Source of the DNA: Asticcacaulis sp. SL142
GTDB lineage: Bacteria > Pseudomonadota > Alphaproteobacteria > Caulobacterales > Caulobacteraceae
Length of the DNA stretch: 64,000 nt
NCBI RefSeq assembly: GCF_026625745.1
Contig: NZ_CP113061.1
Span: 2,443,501-2,507,500, forward strand
Direction: 5' to 3'
In this document: positions 43,558 to 52,538 of the stretch, piece by piece
How positions within the stretch are numbered: the stretch's first letter is position 1
Layout of the letters: the number at the start of each line of letters is the position of its first letter
The notes under the pieces: model-generated
Database searches by the model: none
Seen by the model: the letters and a program-made list of their open reading frames with translations, nothing else
What the model was told of the DNA's origin: nothing
Translations under genes and position numbers: made by a program

Positions 43558-44202
43558 ATGACGACACTTACCCTGCATGGCTATTGGCGTTCCGGTGCCG
43601 CGTACCGCGTGCGTATCGCGCTCAACCTCAAGGGCCTTGCGTACCATCAGGTGTCCCATGACCTGCGTGCAGGTGAACAATCGGCCGCCGATTACACCGC
43701 CATTGCGCCGCAAGGCTTAGTGCCCGCCGTGGAATATGGTGACCTGACGCTGACCCAAAGCCCGGCTATCCTTGAGTGGCTGGAGGAGACTTATCCGAAC
43801 CCGCCACTCTTGCCCGCAAGCACAGATGAACGGGCGATAGTCCGCGCTATGTCGGCCCTAATCGGCTGCGATATCCACCCCCTCAATAATCTGCGGGTGC
43901 TGAAGCGGCTCAAAAAACTGGGTCACGATCAGGATCATATTGATGACTGGGCGCGCCACTGGATCACCGCCGGCTTTGACGCGCTGGAAAAAATGGTGGC
44001 ACGGCATGGACGCGGCTTTTGCTTTGGTCCGACCGCGACCTTTGCCGATTGTTACCTGATCCCGCAGCTCTATTCCGCCCGCCGGTTCGGGACCGATCTG
44101 AGCTCCTATCCACATCTTCTGGCCGTCGAGGCAAGGGCATCCGAATATGAAGCGTTAAGACTGGCCCACCCGTCCGTGCAACCGGATGCCGATCCGGCAT
44201 GA
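43558..44202 (+). CDS. maiA: Maleylacetoacetate isomerase (zeta-class GST)
   Basis: ATG at 43558 is chosen since TLTLHGYWRSGAAYRVRIAL, the family N terminus with the glutathione-site loop, starts right after it and GAGGG lies upstream. The open frame extends to 43474 without similarity. 214 residues; ALEWLEETYP-like (AILEWLEETYPNPPLLP) thioredoxin-fold end, followed by the all-helical domain with GRGFCFGPTATFADCYLIPQ. It isomerises maleylacetoacetate to fumarylacetoacetate in tyrosine degradation. The stop overlaps the Rieske gene by 4 bp. Confidence 0.9.
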   Translation: MTTLTLHGYWRSGAAYRVRIALNLKGLAYHQVSHDLRAGEQSAADYTAIAPQGLVPAVEYGDLTLTQSPAILEWLEETYPNPPLLPASTDERAIVRAMSALIGCDIHPLNNLRVLKRLKKLGHDQDHIDDWARHWITAGFDALEKMVARHGRGFCFGPTATFADCYLIPQLYSARRFGTDLSSYPHLLAVEARASEYEALRLAHPSVQPDADPA

Positions 44203-44567
44203 GTACAAACCTGACTGAACGCTTAACCTCGACGCCCGCCGGCATTGCGCTCGGTCCGCTTGCGCAAATCCCTGACGGCACTGCGCGTAACTATGTGCTG
44301 ACAATCGGGGACGCCTATTTCCACGGCTTTATTGTGCGTCAGGGCGAGGCGGCTTTTGGCTATGTTGATACCTGTCCTCACGCCGGCCTGCCACTGGCGC
44401 AGGCGCCGGATCACTACCTGACGTCCGGCGGCGACCTAATCATGTGTTCCTGGCACGGCGCCCTGTTCAAAATCCATGACGGCGCCTGCATCGGCGGGCC
44501 GTGCGCGGGCGCAAAGCTTACACCCTGGCCCCTAATTGTGCGTGACGGTGAGCTATATACGGCTTGA
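44199..44567 (+). CDS. Rieske-type [2Fe-2S] ferredoxin
   Basis: 122 residues with the two Rieske boxes: CPHAGLPLA (C-x-H) and MCSWHGALF (C-x-x-H), separated by about 20 residues, then a second cysteine in the loop GGPCAGAKL. Single-domain proteins of this kind act as electron donors or small redox partners. Overlap with maiA by 4 bp suggests an operon, but its partner oxygenase is not visible. Start ATG is the one in the ATGA overlap. Confidence 0.88.
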   Translation: MSTNLTERLTSTPAGIALGPLAQIPDGTARNYVLTIGDAYFHGFIVRQGEAAFGYVDTCPHAGLPLAQAPDHYLTSGGDLIMCSWHGALFKIHDGACIGGPCAGAKLTPWPLIVRDGELYTA

Positions 44568-44630
44568 CAAGTCCCCGCATAATTTGCCCTTAAGGACAAA
44601 GACGTCATACCTGTTTCGGGAGATACCCTC

Positions 44631-45065
44631 ATGCTTAAGCCCGGCGCCCACCAACCCGGCACCCGCCTGACCCCCTCCGATGAGGTTCAGTTCTTCCTGC
44701 ACCCGCATCCGCGTTCGCCTTTCTCTGAGGCCGTGCAGGTCGGCAACGTGCTCTATATCTCTGCCATGATCGGCCTCGACTCTGAGGGCACACTGGTCGA
44801 AGGCTTTGAGCCGCAGACCCGGCAGACCCTGTCGAATCTGGCTGAAATCCTCGGTAAGTACGGTCTGGGCCTTGAACATGTCTTCAAGGTCACGGTGATG
44901 ATGACCGATATGACCAAGTGGGGCGAGTTCAACAAAATCTACCGCACCTATTTCCACCCCTCGCGTCTGCCGGTACGCACGGCGTTTGGCGTGGCGGGTC
45001 TTGCGTTCGACGCGATGGTCGAGCTTGAGGTGCAGGCCTATATCCCGACCTCGGCTGAGGAATAG
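44631..45065 (+). CDS. RidA family protein
   Basis: 144 residues with the YjgF/YER057c/UK114 (RidA) fold: VLYISAMIGLDSEGTLVEG, TRQTLSNLAEILGKYGLGLE, VFKVTVMMTDMTKWGEFN, YFHPSRLPVRTAFGVAGL (the conserved Arg that contacts the substrate in RidA is here, R in PVRTAF), VELEVQAYIP. RidA hydrolyses reactive enamine/imine products of PLP enzymes; some subfamilies have other roles. The N-terminal extension of about 25 residues is longer than E. coli RidA, so subfamily assignment is open. Confidence 0.9.
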   Translation: MLKPGAHQPGTRLTPSDEVQFFLHPHPRSPFSEAVQVGNVLYISAMIGLDSEGTLVEGFEPQTRQTLSNLAEILGKYGLGLEHVFKVTVMMTDMTKWGEFNKIYRTYFHPSRLPVRTAFGVAGLAFDAMVELEVQAYIPTSAEE

Positions 45066-45108
45066 TCCGAACCGCCGACCGGCTTGCAAAGCCCGAATTT
45101 TCTGTTAT

Positions 45109-45123
45109 GTTCTATATTTGTTC
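45109..45123. promoter_or_regulatory. LexA (SOS) box upstream of dinB
   Basis: GTTC-TATATTT-GTTC is an exact match to the alphaproteobacterial LexA site GTTC-N7-GTTC. It is 70 bp before the dinB start, so dinB should be damage-inducible. The 51-bp repeat (45127-45177) lies between the box and the gene. Confidence 0.8.
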
Positions 45124-45126
45124 TAA

Positions 45127-45177
45127 AGCGTTTTCCCATCAAATGATGCCATTTGATGGATCAGAAAGAGCGACAAA
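45127..45177 (+). repeat. 51-bp dispersed stem-loop repeat, copy 2 (dinB leader)
   Basis: Stem CATCAAATG/CATTTGATG with loop ATGC, flanked by AGCGTTTTCC and GATCAGAAAGAGCGACAAA, identical flanks to copy 1 at 39208. It is probably transcribed in the 5-prime leader of dinB, beginning 3 bp after the LexA box and ending 15 bp before the start codon. Confidence 0.9.
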
Positions 45178-45192
45178 TAATGGAACAGGAAG

Positions 45193-46281
45193 ATGGACGC
45201 TGCCTTAAGAAAAATCATTCACGTCGATATGGACGCTTTTTATGCGTCGGTCGAACAGCGCGATAACCCTGACCTGCGCGGCAAGTCGGTGGCCGTGGGC
45301 GGGGTGCGCGAACGGGGTGTGGTGGCCGCGGCGTCTTATGAAGCGCGCAAATGGGGGGTGCGCTCTGCCATGCCCTCGGTGACGGCGCGGCGCAAATGCC
45401 CGGAACTGATTTTCGTGCCCCCGCGTTTTGAGGTGTACCGCGCCGTTTCCAACCAGATCCGTGAGATTTTCGCCGCCTACACGCCGCTGATTGAGCCTCT
45501 ATCGCTGGATGAAGCCTATCTGGATGTAACCGAAAATCTGAAAGCCATGCCCACGGCCACGGAAATTGCCCAAAATATCCGGGCCGAAATTCTGGCCATC
45601 ACCGGCCTTACTGCCTCAGCCGGAATATCCTACAACAAATTTCTGGCCAAGATGGCGTCCGACCAGAACAAGCCCAATGGCCAGTTTGTGATTACCCCAA
45701 AGACTGGCCCAGCCTTTGTCGAAGCGCTCAAAGTCGGCAAATTCCACGGTATAGGCCCTGCAACCGAGGCCAAAATGAACCGGCTCGGCATCTATACCGG
45801 CCTTGACCTCAAGGCCCAGACCCTGCCGTTTTTGCAGCATCATTTCGGGGTTTCCGGCCCGTACTATTATGGTCTGGCGCGTGCGATCGATCATCGCCGC
45901 GTCAAGCCCGACCGGGTGCGTAAATCGATCGGGGCCGAGAATACCTTTTTTGAGGATATCCACAGCTTTGAGGACGCACAGATGCGCTTGACCCCCATTA
46001 TCGATAAGGTCTGGCGCTACGTCGAAAACCACGACACCCGCGCCCGTACGGTCACGCTCAAGGTCAAGTTTGCCGATTTTCAGCAGATAACCCGCTCACG
46101 CACCGGCACCACCCTCATTGATAGCCGCACCGATGTGGCCGCCACCTGCCATGACCTGCTGACAGGCGTGTTTCCGATAATGAAAGGTATACGCCTTTTG
46201 GGGGTGACCCTGTCGTCTCTGGATGACGACAGCCAAAACGATGACGCCCCCGCACCAGCGCAAATGTCGTTAGCGCTTTAG
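45193..46281 (+). CDS. dinB: DNA polymerase IV (Y family)
   Basis: 362 residues. Catalytic motifs: IIHVDMDAFYASVEQRDNP at the start (first Asp), PLSLDEAYLDVTE (Asp-Glu pair), ISYNKFLAKMASDQNKPNG, and the HhH region KFHGIGPATEAKMNRLGI. The C terminus ends with QMSLAL, a plausible beta-clamp binding motif (QxSLxL). A translesion polymerase acting in the SOS response; a LexA box is seen upstream. The only ribosome-binding-like AGGA is just 2 bp before ATG, which is unusually close. Confidence 0.95.
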   Translation: MDAALRKIIHVDMDAFYASVEQRDNPDLRGKSVAVGGVRERGVVAAASYEARKWGVRSAMPSVTARRKCPELIFVPPRFEVYRAVSNQIREIFAAYTPLIEPLSLDEAYLDVTENLKAMPTATEIAQNIRAEILAITGLTASAGISYNKFLAKMASDQNKPNGQFVITPKTGPAFVEALKVGKFHGIGPATEAKMNRLGIYTGLDLKAQTLPFLQHHFGVSGPYYYGLARAIDHRRVKPDRVRKSIGAENTFFEDIHSFEDAQMRLTPIIDKVWRYVENHDTRARTVTLKVKFADFQQITRSRTGTTLIDSRTDVAATCHDLLTGVFPIMKGIRLLGVTLSSLDDDSQNDDAPAPAQMSLAL

Positions 46282-46315
46282 GCCGTAAACTGTTAAAGAC
46301 CGCACTCATTTTTGT

Positions 46316-47563
46316 ATGTGTGTGCGTGTCATGACCCCTCCCCTTACCCCGGCAAAGCCTGAACCGTCATTCAGCGAATTTGTGGCCATGATGGCCGCCT
46401 GCATGGCCCTGACCGCACTTGGGGTTGATACCATGCTGCCGGCCCTGCCCCTCATGGGCATTGATCTTAAGGCCGAAAGCCAGAACCATCTGCAGTGGGT
46501 GGTCGTGGCCTTTTTCTCCGGTGCGGGCGCGGGTCAGCTTTTGTTCGGAACCCTGTCGGACTGGCTGGGGCGAAAACGCGTGCTGCTGTTCGGGATCCTT
46601 GCCTATATTATCATGTCTGTGGCCGCCGCTGCCGCGACAGAGTTATGGGCGCTGATATTGCTGCGCTTTCTGCAAGGCATTGCAGCCGCGTCCGCCAGTG
46701 TCGTGCCGCGCTCAATCGTGCGCGATCGCTACGCCGGATCGACCATGGCGAAGGTCATGTCGATGATCTATGTGGTGTTCCTGCTGGTGCCAGTACTGGC
46801 CCCCAGCCTGGGCCAGGTCATTCTGTTTGTTCTGCCGTCGTGGCGGGCGATTTTCCTTATTCTGGCTGGTGCCGGTATCATTGTGGCCCTGTGGATCTGG
46901 CGTCGGCTGCCGGAAACCCTGCCTGTGGAGCGCCGCAATCCCCCCAATCCGGCGCACCTGAAGCGCGTCAGCGCGTTCATCATTACCGAACGCACGTCCT
47001 TATGCTACAGTCTGGCCATTACCTTCATGACGGCCACCATCGTCGCCTATATTTCGCTGATGCCGCAGATATTCAACGAAAGTTTTAAAGCCCCGCAACT
47101 GCTGGCCCCGATTTTTGCCGTCTGCGCCATCGGCATGGCGGTGGGCTCGGTACTCAATGCCCGTATTGTTGAGCGGCTGGGGTCACGCCGGATTTCACAC
47201 ATAGCCCTCAGTGTCTTTAACGTCACCGCTCTGGCGCACTGGCTATGGGCGGTAACCGGCCATGAAAGCCTGATCAGCTTTATCATTTTCCAGACCCTGA
47301 CCATGGCCTGCATGAGCCTGTCGACCTCTAATTTCGCAGCCATTTCGATGGAAAAGGTCGGCCATGTCGCGGGCACCGCCGCGTCCTTGCAAGGGGTGAC
47401 CTCGATGGTCGGGGGTGCGATAATCGGCAGCTTTATCGGTCAGCACTGGACCGGTGATGTCGCGCTACTGCCGCTCGGGGCCGCCCTGTGCGGTGCGGTC
47501 GCCTTTGGTTTGGTTTTCCTTGCCGAAAAGGGCCATCTGTATGGTCGCGCGACCGCCAGCTAA
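46316..47563 (+). CDS. Bcr/CflA family MFS drug exporter
   Basis: 415 residues, 12 helices. MFS motif A analogue [18 protein letters not shown] follows helix 2; [23 protein letters not shown] and the loop after helix 6 ([14 protein letters not shown]) are typical of Bcr/CflA members, which export bicyclomycin, chloramphenicol, sulfonamides or cysteine. An in-frame ATG at 46331 ([10 protein letters not shown]) is an alternative start. 34 bp after dinB on the same strand; no obvious shared role. A substrate cannot be predicted. Confidence 0.88.
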   Translation: MCVRVMTPPLTPAKPEPSFSEFVAMMAACMALTALGVDTMLPALPLMGIDLKAESQNHLQWVVVAFFSGAGAGQLLFGTLSDWLGRKRVLLFGILAYIIMSVAAAAATELWALILLRFLQGIAAASASVVPRSIVRDRYAGSTMAKVMSMIYVVFLLVPVLAPSLGQVILFVLPSWRAIFLILAGAGIIVALWIWRRLPETLPVERRNPPNPAHLKRVSAFIITERTSLCYSLAITFMTATIVAYISLMPQIFNESFKAPQLLAPIFAVCAIGMAVGSVLNARIVERLGSRRISHIALSVFNVTALAHWLWAVTGHESLISFIIFQTLTMACMSLSTSNFAAISMEKVGHVAGTAASLQGVTSMVGGAIIGSFIGQHWTGDVALLPLGAALCGAVAFGLVFLAEKGHLYGRATAS

Positions 47564-47663
47564 ACACGGTTGTGTCACACGCAATGGCGGTAATTCATCA
47601 AATCGTCATATAGTCCGTATAAAGCGCTTTTTTGAAGGACTTCAGCCACGCCTACGGGGATTT

Positions 47664-48242
47664 ATGACGATCAGAGCGACCTATGCAGTCATGATCATGC
47701 TCAGCGCCCCGGCGCTGGTCGTAACTGCCCACGCTCAGGTGTATGAGGTCAATGGCGCGGGCGACCTGCAAGCGGTGTGCGCGTCTCTGCCGCCGGTTAA
47801 GCCTTTATCGCCACTGGCAAACTACCCCTATCAAGCCGCCATCAACCGCGCCGCCGCCGACTTTGACCTAAGTCCCGACCTGATCGCCGCCATTATCCGT
47901 CAGGAATCCAGCTTTAATCAAACCGCCGTCTCACCGCGTGGTGCCATCGGGCTGATGCAGCTTATGCCGGCCACCGCGCGCGAATTGGGGGTCAATCCCC
48001 ATGATCCGGAACAAAACATCTATGGCGGCGCCGCCTATCTTCGCCAGCAGCTTGACCGGTTTGATGGCCAGCTTGATCTGGCACTGGCCGCCTATAATGC
48101 CGGGGCCGGGGCGGTTAATCGCTACGGAGGTGTTCCGCCTTACCGTGAGACGCGCAGCTATATTGACAAAAATCTCGACAGTCTGGCGAAAGCCATGCCA
48201 AATGACACCCAAACACCCGTGACGCAAACGGCCTGTTCCTGA
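47664..48242 (+). CDS. virB1: VirB1-like lytic transglycosylase of the T4SS
   Basis: ATG at 47664 follows GGGGA and gives a signal peptide ([20 protein letters not shown], cleavage at AHA-Q); the longer open frame to 47454 overlaps the MFS gene. 192 residues. SLT domain: [20 protein letters not shown] with the catalytic Glu in RQESSF, then [17 protein letters not shown] and AYNAGAGAV. It opens cell-wall meshwork for assembly of the secretion apparatus. First gene of the virB cluster, 22 bp before virB2. Confidence 0.88.
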   Translation: MTIRATYAVMIMLSAPALVVTAHAQVYEVNGAGDLQAVCASLPPVKPLSPLANYPYQAAINRAAADFDLSPDLIAAIIRQESSFNQTAVSPRGAIGLMQLMPATARELGVNPHDPEQNIYGGAAYLRQQLDRFDGQLDLALAAYNAGAGAVNRYGGVPPYRETRSYIDKNLDSLAKAMPNDTQTPVTQTACS

Positions 48243-48264
48243 TCCTTTCCTTAAGAGATATGCC

Positions 48265-48579
48265 ATGAAACGCCCTTCGTTTTTAGCCCCCGTAGCTGCC
48301 CTTCTGGCCTATGCGATCAGCGCCACAACCGCAGCCGCTCAAACCGCCCAGTCGAACCCACAAGGCTCTAGCCCGATCCTGGGCGCCGTTAACTGGATAC
48401 AGGGCACTTTGCTGGGCAATGTCGCCACGGCCGTCGGCGTGATTGCCGTCGCCGCCGTCGGCTTCATGATGCTCACCGGACGAATGAACTGGCGCTTTGG
48501 GGCAACCGTGATCTTAGGGTTGTTCATTCTGTTTGGGGCAGCGACCATTGTGGCCGGCATCCAGTCCGCCGCCGGTTAG
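48265..48579 (+). CDS. virB2: VirB2/TrbC-like pilin
   Basis: 104 residues: signal peptide (MKRPSFLAPVAALLAYAISA, cleavage around AAA-Q), a short polar segment, and two hydrophobic helices (LLGNVATAVGVIAVAAVGFM and ATVILGLFILFGAATIVAG) separated by a short basic loop (TGRMNWRFG). This is the VirB2/TrbC layout of T4SS major pilins. Between virB1 and virB3, as expected. Confidence 0.88.
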   Translation: MKRPSFLAPVAALLAYAISATTAAAQTAQSNPQGSSPILGAVNWIQGTLLGNVATAVGVIAVAAVGFMMLTGRMNWRFGATVILGLFILFGAATIVAGIQSAAG

Positions 48580-48588
48580 GATCAGGCC

Positions 48589-48873
48589 ATGACCGATCTT
48601 GTCAAAGCGCCCATCTTTCGCGCCCTGACCCAGCCGCAGATGTTTGGCGGCGTGACCTACAGCTATTTCATCATCAATGGCGTGGTCACGACCGAGTTTT
48701 TTCTGATCACACGCTCGTTCTGGGCGTTTGGTATAGCGCTTTTGGTCCATGTGATCGGATATCTGGCCTGCCTGCGTGAACCGCGCATTTTCGACCTGTG
48801 GCTGACTAAGGTCTCGAAATGCCCGCGCATCAAAAACTATCGCTTCTGGCGGTGTAATTCTTATAAGCCCTGA
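48589..48873 (+). CDS. virB3: VirB3-like T4SS membrane protein
   Basis: 94 residues with a hydrophobic hairpin (VVTTEFFLITRSFWAFGIAL and LLVHVIGYLACLREPRIF) and the family start VKAPIFRALTQPQMFGGV. VirB3 is a small inner-membrane protein that works with VirB4; in some systems the two are fused. The end carries a cysteine-containing tail (KNYRFWRCNSYKP). It lies 9 bp after virB2 and 15 bp before virB4. Confidence 0.9.
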   Translation: MTDLVKAPIFRALTQPQMFGGVTYSYFIINGVVTTEFFLITRSFWAFGIALLVHVIGYLACLREPRIFDLWLTKVSKCPRIKNYRFWRCNSYKP

Positions 48874-48888
48874 ATTAGGTTTTAGTGT

Positions 48889-51324
48889 ATGTCCGTAAAC
48901 GGATTTTTAGGTCTGGGGCCAAAGGAACAGAGAATAGGCGACCGCTTGCCCTATTCGCACCTGTTCAACGATTCCACCGTCGTGCTGCGCGATGGCTCGC
49001 TGATGCAAGCGCTCTATATCGACGGGTTCGGGTTTGAAACCGCCGACACCACCGACCTCAATACGCTCCATGCCCTGCGTGAAAGTGCGCTTAAGGCGAT
49101 CGGTCATTCGCGGCTGGTGCTGCACCACCATATCCTGCGCCGTAAGGTCAGTGTCGAAACCTCCGGCCAGTTCGATAATGCCGTGGCCGAGCATATCAAT
49201 GACCGCTGGCAGGCGCGCTTAAGCTCGCGCCAGTTGTTCGTCAACGACCTGTTCATCACCATCGTACGCCGTCCGGCCAAGGGCAAGGCGGGTCTGGCCG
49301 AAGGTCTGGCCAAGATGTTCGGCGGTGGCGCCACCGACCGCGAAGCCGAAATCCACCGCGATATGCGCGATCTCGATGCCGCGCGCGAAGCCCTAATGGC
49401 CGCCCTTGGGCGCTATGGCCCGCGTTTGCTCGGCGGCTATGACACCAAGGATGGCCGCTGCAATGAGCCGCTGGAGCTGCTGTCGGCCATTTTTCACGGC
49501 GAAATGCGCCCGGTTATGCGCCCGACCCTGACCGCCAAGGACGACCTTGGGCATTACATCCCCTATCAGCGCCTAAGCGTCGGCGTCGATGCGCTGGAGC
49601 TGAAATCGGCCGGTGATACCAAAAGCTTCGGGGCCATGCTGTCGGTCAAGGAATACCCACCTCATGCGGTGCCAGGGATGCTGGATGCCTTGCTGCACCT
49701 GCCCTATGAAATGACCCTGTCGCAAAGCTTTCAGTTTGTGGATCGCCAAATTGGCCTTGAGCGGGTGGGTCTGGCCCTGCGCCGTCTGCGCGCCGCCGAC
49801 GATGATGGCGTGACCCTGCGGGCCGGGCTGATGAACGCCAAGGATGAGCTGGCATCCGGCCAGACGACGCTGGGTGAGCATCACCTGTCGGTCATGGTGC
49901 GCACGCCAACCTTAGAGCAACTCGATCAGGCCGCCGCGCAATGTTCCTCGGCGCTGGCCGATATCGGCTCAATATCCGTGCGCGAAGATATCAATCTGGA
50001 GCCGGCGTTTTGGGCACAGTTTCCGGGCAATGAAAACTATATCGCCCGCCGCGCTTTGATCTCCAACTCGGCCTTTGCCGGCATGGCCAGCCTGCACGGT
50101 TTTGCGCTCGGTAAGGCCGCCGGCAATCACTGGGGCGACGCCATTACGGTGCTGGAGACGACCTCGGCCACGCCCTATTTCTTTAATTTCCACGCGGCTG
50201 ACCTTGGCAATTTCACCATTATCGGCCCGTCCGGTTCGGGTAAGACGGTCGTACTGAACTTCCTCGCCGCTCAGGCCCAGAAGATAAATCCGCGCACCAT
50301 CGTCTTCGACAAAGACCGCGGGGCGGAAATCTTTATCCGCGCCATTGGCGGTCACTATGCCGCTCTGCGGGCCGGGGAGCCAACCGGCTTTAACCCGCTG
50401 CAACTGCCCGATACCGCGACCAACCGGGCGTTTCTGCGCGATTTCATCAGCCGTCTGATCACCGGAGATGGCACGCCGCTGGCTCCCGACGAAGACGCCG
50501 TCATTGCCGCCGCCGTCGACAGCCAGTTCGAGCAGGAACCACGCTATCGTCGCCTGCGCTATTTCCAGGAACTGCTCGGCGGGTCACGCCGTCCGTCGCA
50601 AGGCGATCTGGCCACCCGTCTGGCCCCGTGGGTCGGCAGCGGTGAGTGGGCGTGGCTGTTTGACAACGAAGTCGATCACCTCGACCTCGAAGCCCGCGTG
50701 CTCGGCTTTGACATGACCCAGTTTCTGGATCAGCCGGCGCTGCGCACCCCGATCATGATGTATCTGTTCCACCGGGTTGAAGAACGGCTGGATGGCAATC
50801 CGGCCATGATCCTGATCGATGAGGGCTGGAAGGCGCTGGATGACGAAATCTTTGCCGCCCGCATCCGCGACTGGATGAAAACCCTCAGAAAGCGCAACGC
50901 CATTCTGGGCTTTGGCACGCAAAGCGCATCAGATGCGCTCGACAGCCGCATTTCCTCGGCGATTATCGAACAATCCGCCACCCAGATTTTCATGGCCAAT
51001 CCGCGCGCCCAGATGGACGATTACGGCGAAGGCTTTGGTTTGTCCGAACACGAAGTCGGCCTTATCCGCGCCCTGCCGTCCCATGCGCGGGCATTTCTGG
51101 TCAAGCACGGCAATCATTCGGTCGTGGCCCGCCTTGATCTGTCGGCCATGCCTGACCTCTTGACCGTGCTGTCGGGCCGCGAATCGACCGTGCGCCGTCT
51201 GGACGAACTGCGCGCTGAGTTGGGCGACAATCCGGCCCACTGGTGGCAGCCTCTGGTCGGGACACCCTATCCGGGCAAACCCGCTGCGATAGACGAGCCG
51301 CGTCTGAAAGCGGGGGCCTCATGA
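48889..51324 (+). CDS. virB4: VirB4-like T4SS ATPase
   Basis: 811 residues, usual for VirB4. The N-terminal part has LPYSHLFNDSTVVLRDGSLM, and the C-terminal ATPase domain holds Walker A GPSGSGKT (residues 446-453), IVFDKDRGAEIFIRAIGG, Walker B MILIDEGWKAL (starting at 640) and FGTQSASDALDS. It powers pilus assembly and transfer at the inner membrane. The end overlaps virB6 (ATGA at 51321). Confidence 0.95.
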   Translation: MSVNGFLGLGPKEQRIGDRLPYSHLFNDSTVVLRDGSLMQALYIDGFGFETADTTDLNTLHALRESALKAIGHSRLVLHHHILRRKVSVETSGQFDNAVAEHINDRWQARLSSRQLFVNDLFITIVRRPAKGKAGLAEGLAKMFGGGATDREAEIHRDMRDLDAAREALMAALGRYGPRLLGGYDTKDGRCNEPLELLSAIFHGEMRPVMRPTLTAKDDLGHYIPYQRLSVGVDALELKSAGDTKSFGAMLSVKEYPPHAVPGMLDALLHLPYEMTLSQSFQFVDRQIGLERVGLALRRLRAADDDGVTLRAGLMNAKDELASGQTTLGEHHLSVMVRTPTLEQLDQAAAQCSSALADIGSISVREDINLEPAFWAQFPGNENYIARRALISNSAFAGMASLHGFALGKAAGNHWGDAITVLETTSATPYFFNFHAADLGNFTIIGPSGSGKTVVLNFLAAQAQKINPRTIVFDKDRGAEIFIRAIGGHYAALRAGEPTGFNPLQLPDTATNRAFLRDFISRLITGDGTPLAPDEDAVIAAAVDSQFEQEPRYRRLRYFQELLGGSRRPSQGDLATRLAPWVGSGEWAWLFDNEVDHLDLEARVLGFDMTQFLDQPALRTPIMMYLFHRVEERLDGNPAMILIDEGWKALDDEIFAARIRDWMKTLRKRNAILGFGTQSASDALDSRISSAIIEQSATQIFMANPRAQMDDYGEGFGLSEHEVGLIRALPSHARAFLVKHGNHSVVARLDLSAMPDLLTVLSGRESTVRRLDELRAELGDNPAHWWQPLVGTPYPGKPAAIDEPRLKAGAS

Positions 51325-52538
51325 CCCCGGTGATATCCGCCTGCCCATCCATGCCACTCGAAGGTTCAACGGGTATTTCCGGTGCCCTGATCAGCGTCGA
51401 CTGCCAGATCAGTCAGGTCGTGGAATCGAGCTTTGCCCGCCTGTTCGGGTCGGGCGGGATGCTGGGCTCGGTGCTGACCGCACTTCTGACGCTCTATATC
51501 GCCTTTCTGGCTTATGGCCTGATCACCGGCCGGACGCGCATGACCTTAACGACCATGAGCCCGCGTGTGCTGGCGATCGGTCTTGTGCTGACGTTTGTCA
51601 CCGCCTGGCCCGCCTATCAGACGGTTGTCTATAACCTGCTGACGCGTGGGCCGGATGAGATCGCCGCCGCCTTGACCGGCTCCCCCGGCGGGGCGACCAT
51701 CGCCTTTTCACGGCGTCTGGATGTGCTGTTTATCCATTTCGCCGATGCCGCGACCGCGCTAGAAAACTCCACCGCCCAGACGGCGCAGACCACCACATCT
51801 TTGATGCGCAACGGTAAGACGACCGCGTCTGACCTGCTGTGGGGGTCAGGGCTTATCCTGCTGCTATCAACGGTCGGCACGCTCATCCTGTCGCGCCTGA
51901 TCCTGACCCTGCTGCTGGCGACCGGGCCGATCTTCGTGATCTTTGCGCTGTTTTCATCCACGCGCGGCCTGTTTGAGGGCTGGCTACGCACCGCCGTCGG
52001 GTTTGCCTTCGTGCCGATGCTGGTGGTCTTAGGCGGTTCAGCCTGCCTGACCCTGCTCAGTCCGGTCATTCTGGCCATATCGAACGACCCCTTAAAAGCG
52101 CTCAATGACATTCAACCGATCGTCATTCTGTTCATGGGCTCGATCATCTATGCCACGCTGTTGCTGCTTTTGATGTGGACGGCGTTTAATATGCTCAAAG
52201 GCTGGCACCCGCTCAAAGGCCGCTCTGAGCCACAAACCCCTGAAAATATTCAGGTTGCCCAGACCCTGGCTGCCGGACAATCTGCCGCTTTGCAAACCCA
52301 AGGCTTGATCAACCGGATGGGAACCGCCGGTTCAAACACCGCCACCTCCGTTTCTAATTCCAGCCGCCTGCAAAGCGTCAGCACCTCTTTGAGCACCGTG
52401 CAATCAGCCGCAGGCTCATCTGCCTCATCATCATCCGGCACCCGCCGCGCCAACACTGTTCAGGGCCTTGGCCAGAGGTTCCGCGCAAATGCGCCCTCCC
52501 CGGCCACCGCCCCCTTATCAAAGACACCGGGTTCATGA
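51321..52538 (+). CDS. virB6: VirB6/TrbL-like T4SS membrane protein
   Basis: ATG at 51321 overlaps the virB4 stop by 4 bp and is preferred to 51243. 405 residues with about six helices (AFLAYGLITGRTRMTLTTM, LLWGSGLILLLSTVGTLI and others), a TrbL/VirB6 domain with FVIFALFSSTRGLFEGWLR, and a long Ser/Thr/Gln-rich C-terminal tail (about residues 300-405: SAAGSSASSSSGTRRAN). VirB6 forms part of the inner-membrane channel. The stop overlaps virB9 by 4 bp. Confidence 0.9.
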   Translation: MTPVISACPSMPLEGSTGISGALISVDCQISQVVESSFARLFGSGGMLGSVLTALLTLYIAFLAYGLITGRTRMTLTTMSPRVLAIGLVLTFVTAWPAYQTVVYNLLTRGPDEIAAALTGSPGGATIAFSRRLDVLFIHFADAATALENSTAQTAQTTTSLMRNGKTTASDLLWGSGLILLLSTVGTLILSRLILTLLLATGPIFVIFALFSSTRGLFEGWLRTAVGFAFVPMLVVLGGSACLTLLSPVILAISNDPLKALNDIQPIVILFMGSIIYATLLLLLMWTAFNMLKGWHPLKGRSEPQTPENIQVAQTLAAGQSAALQTQGLINRMGTAGSNTATSVSNSSRLQSVSTSLSTVQSAAGSSASSSSGTRRANTVQGLGQRFRANAPSPATAPLSKTPGS

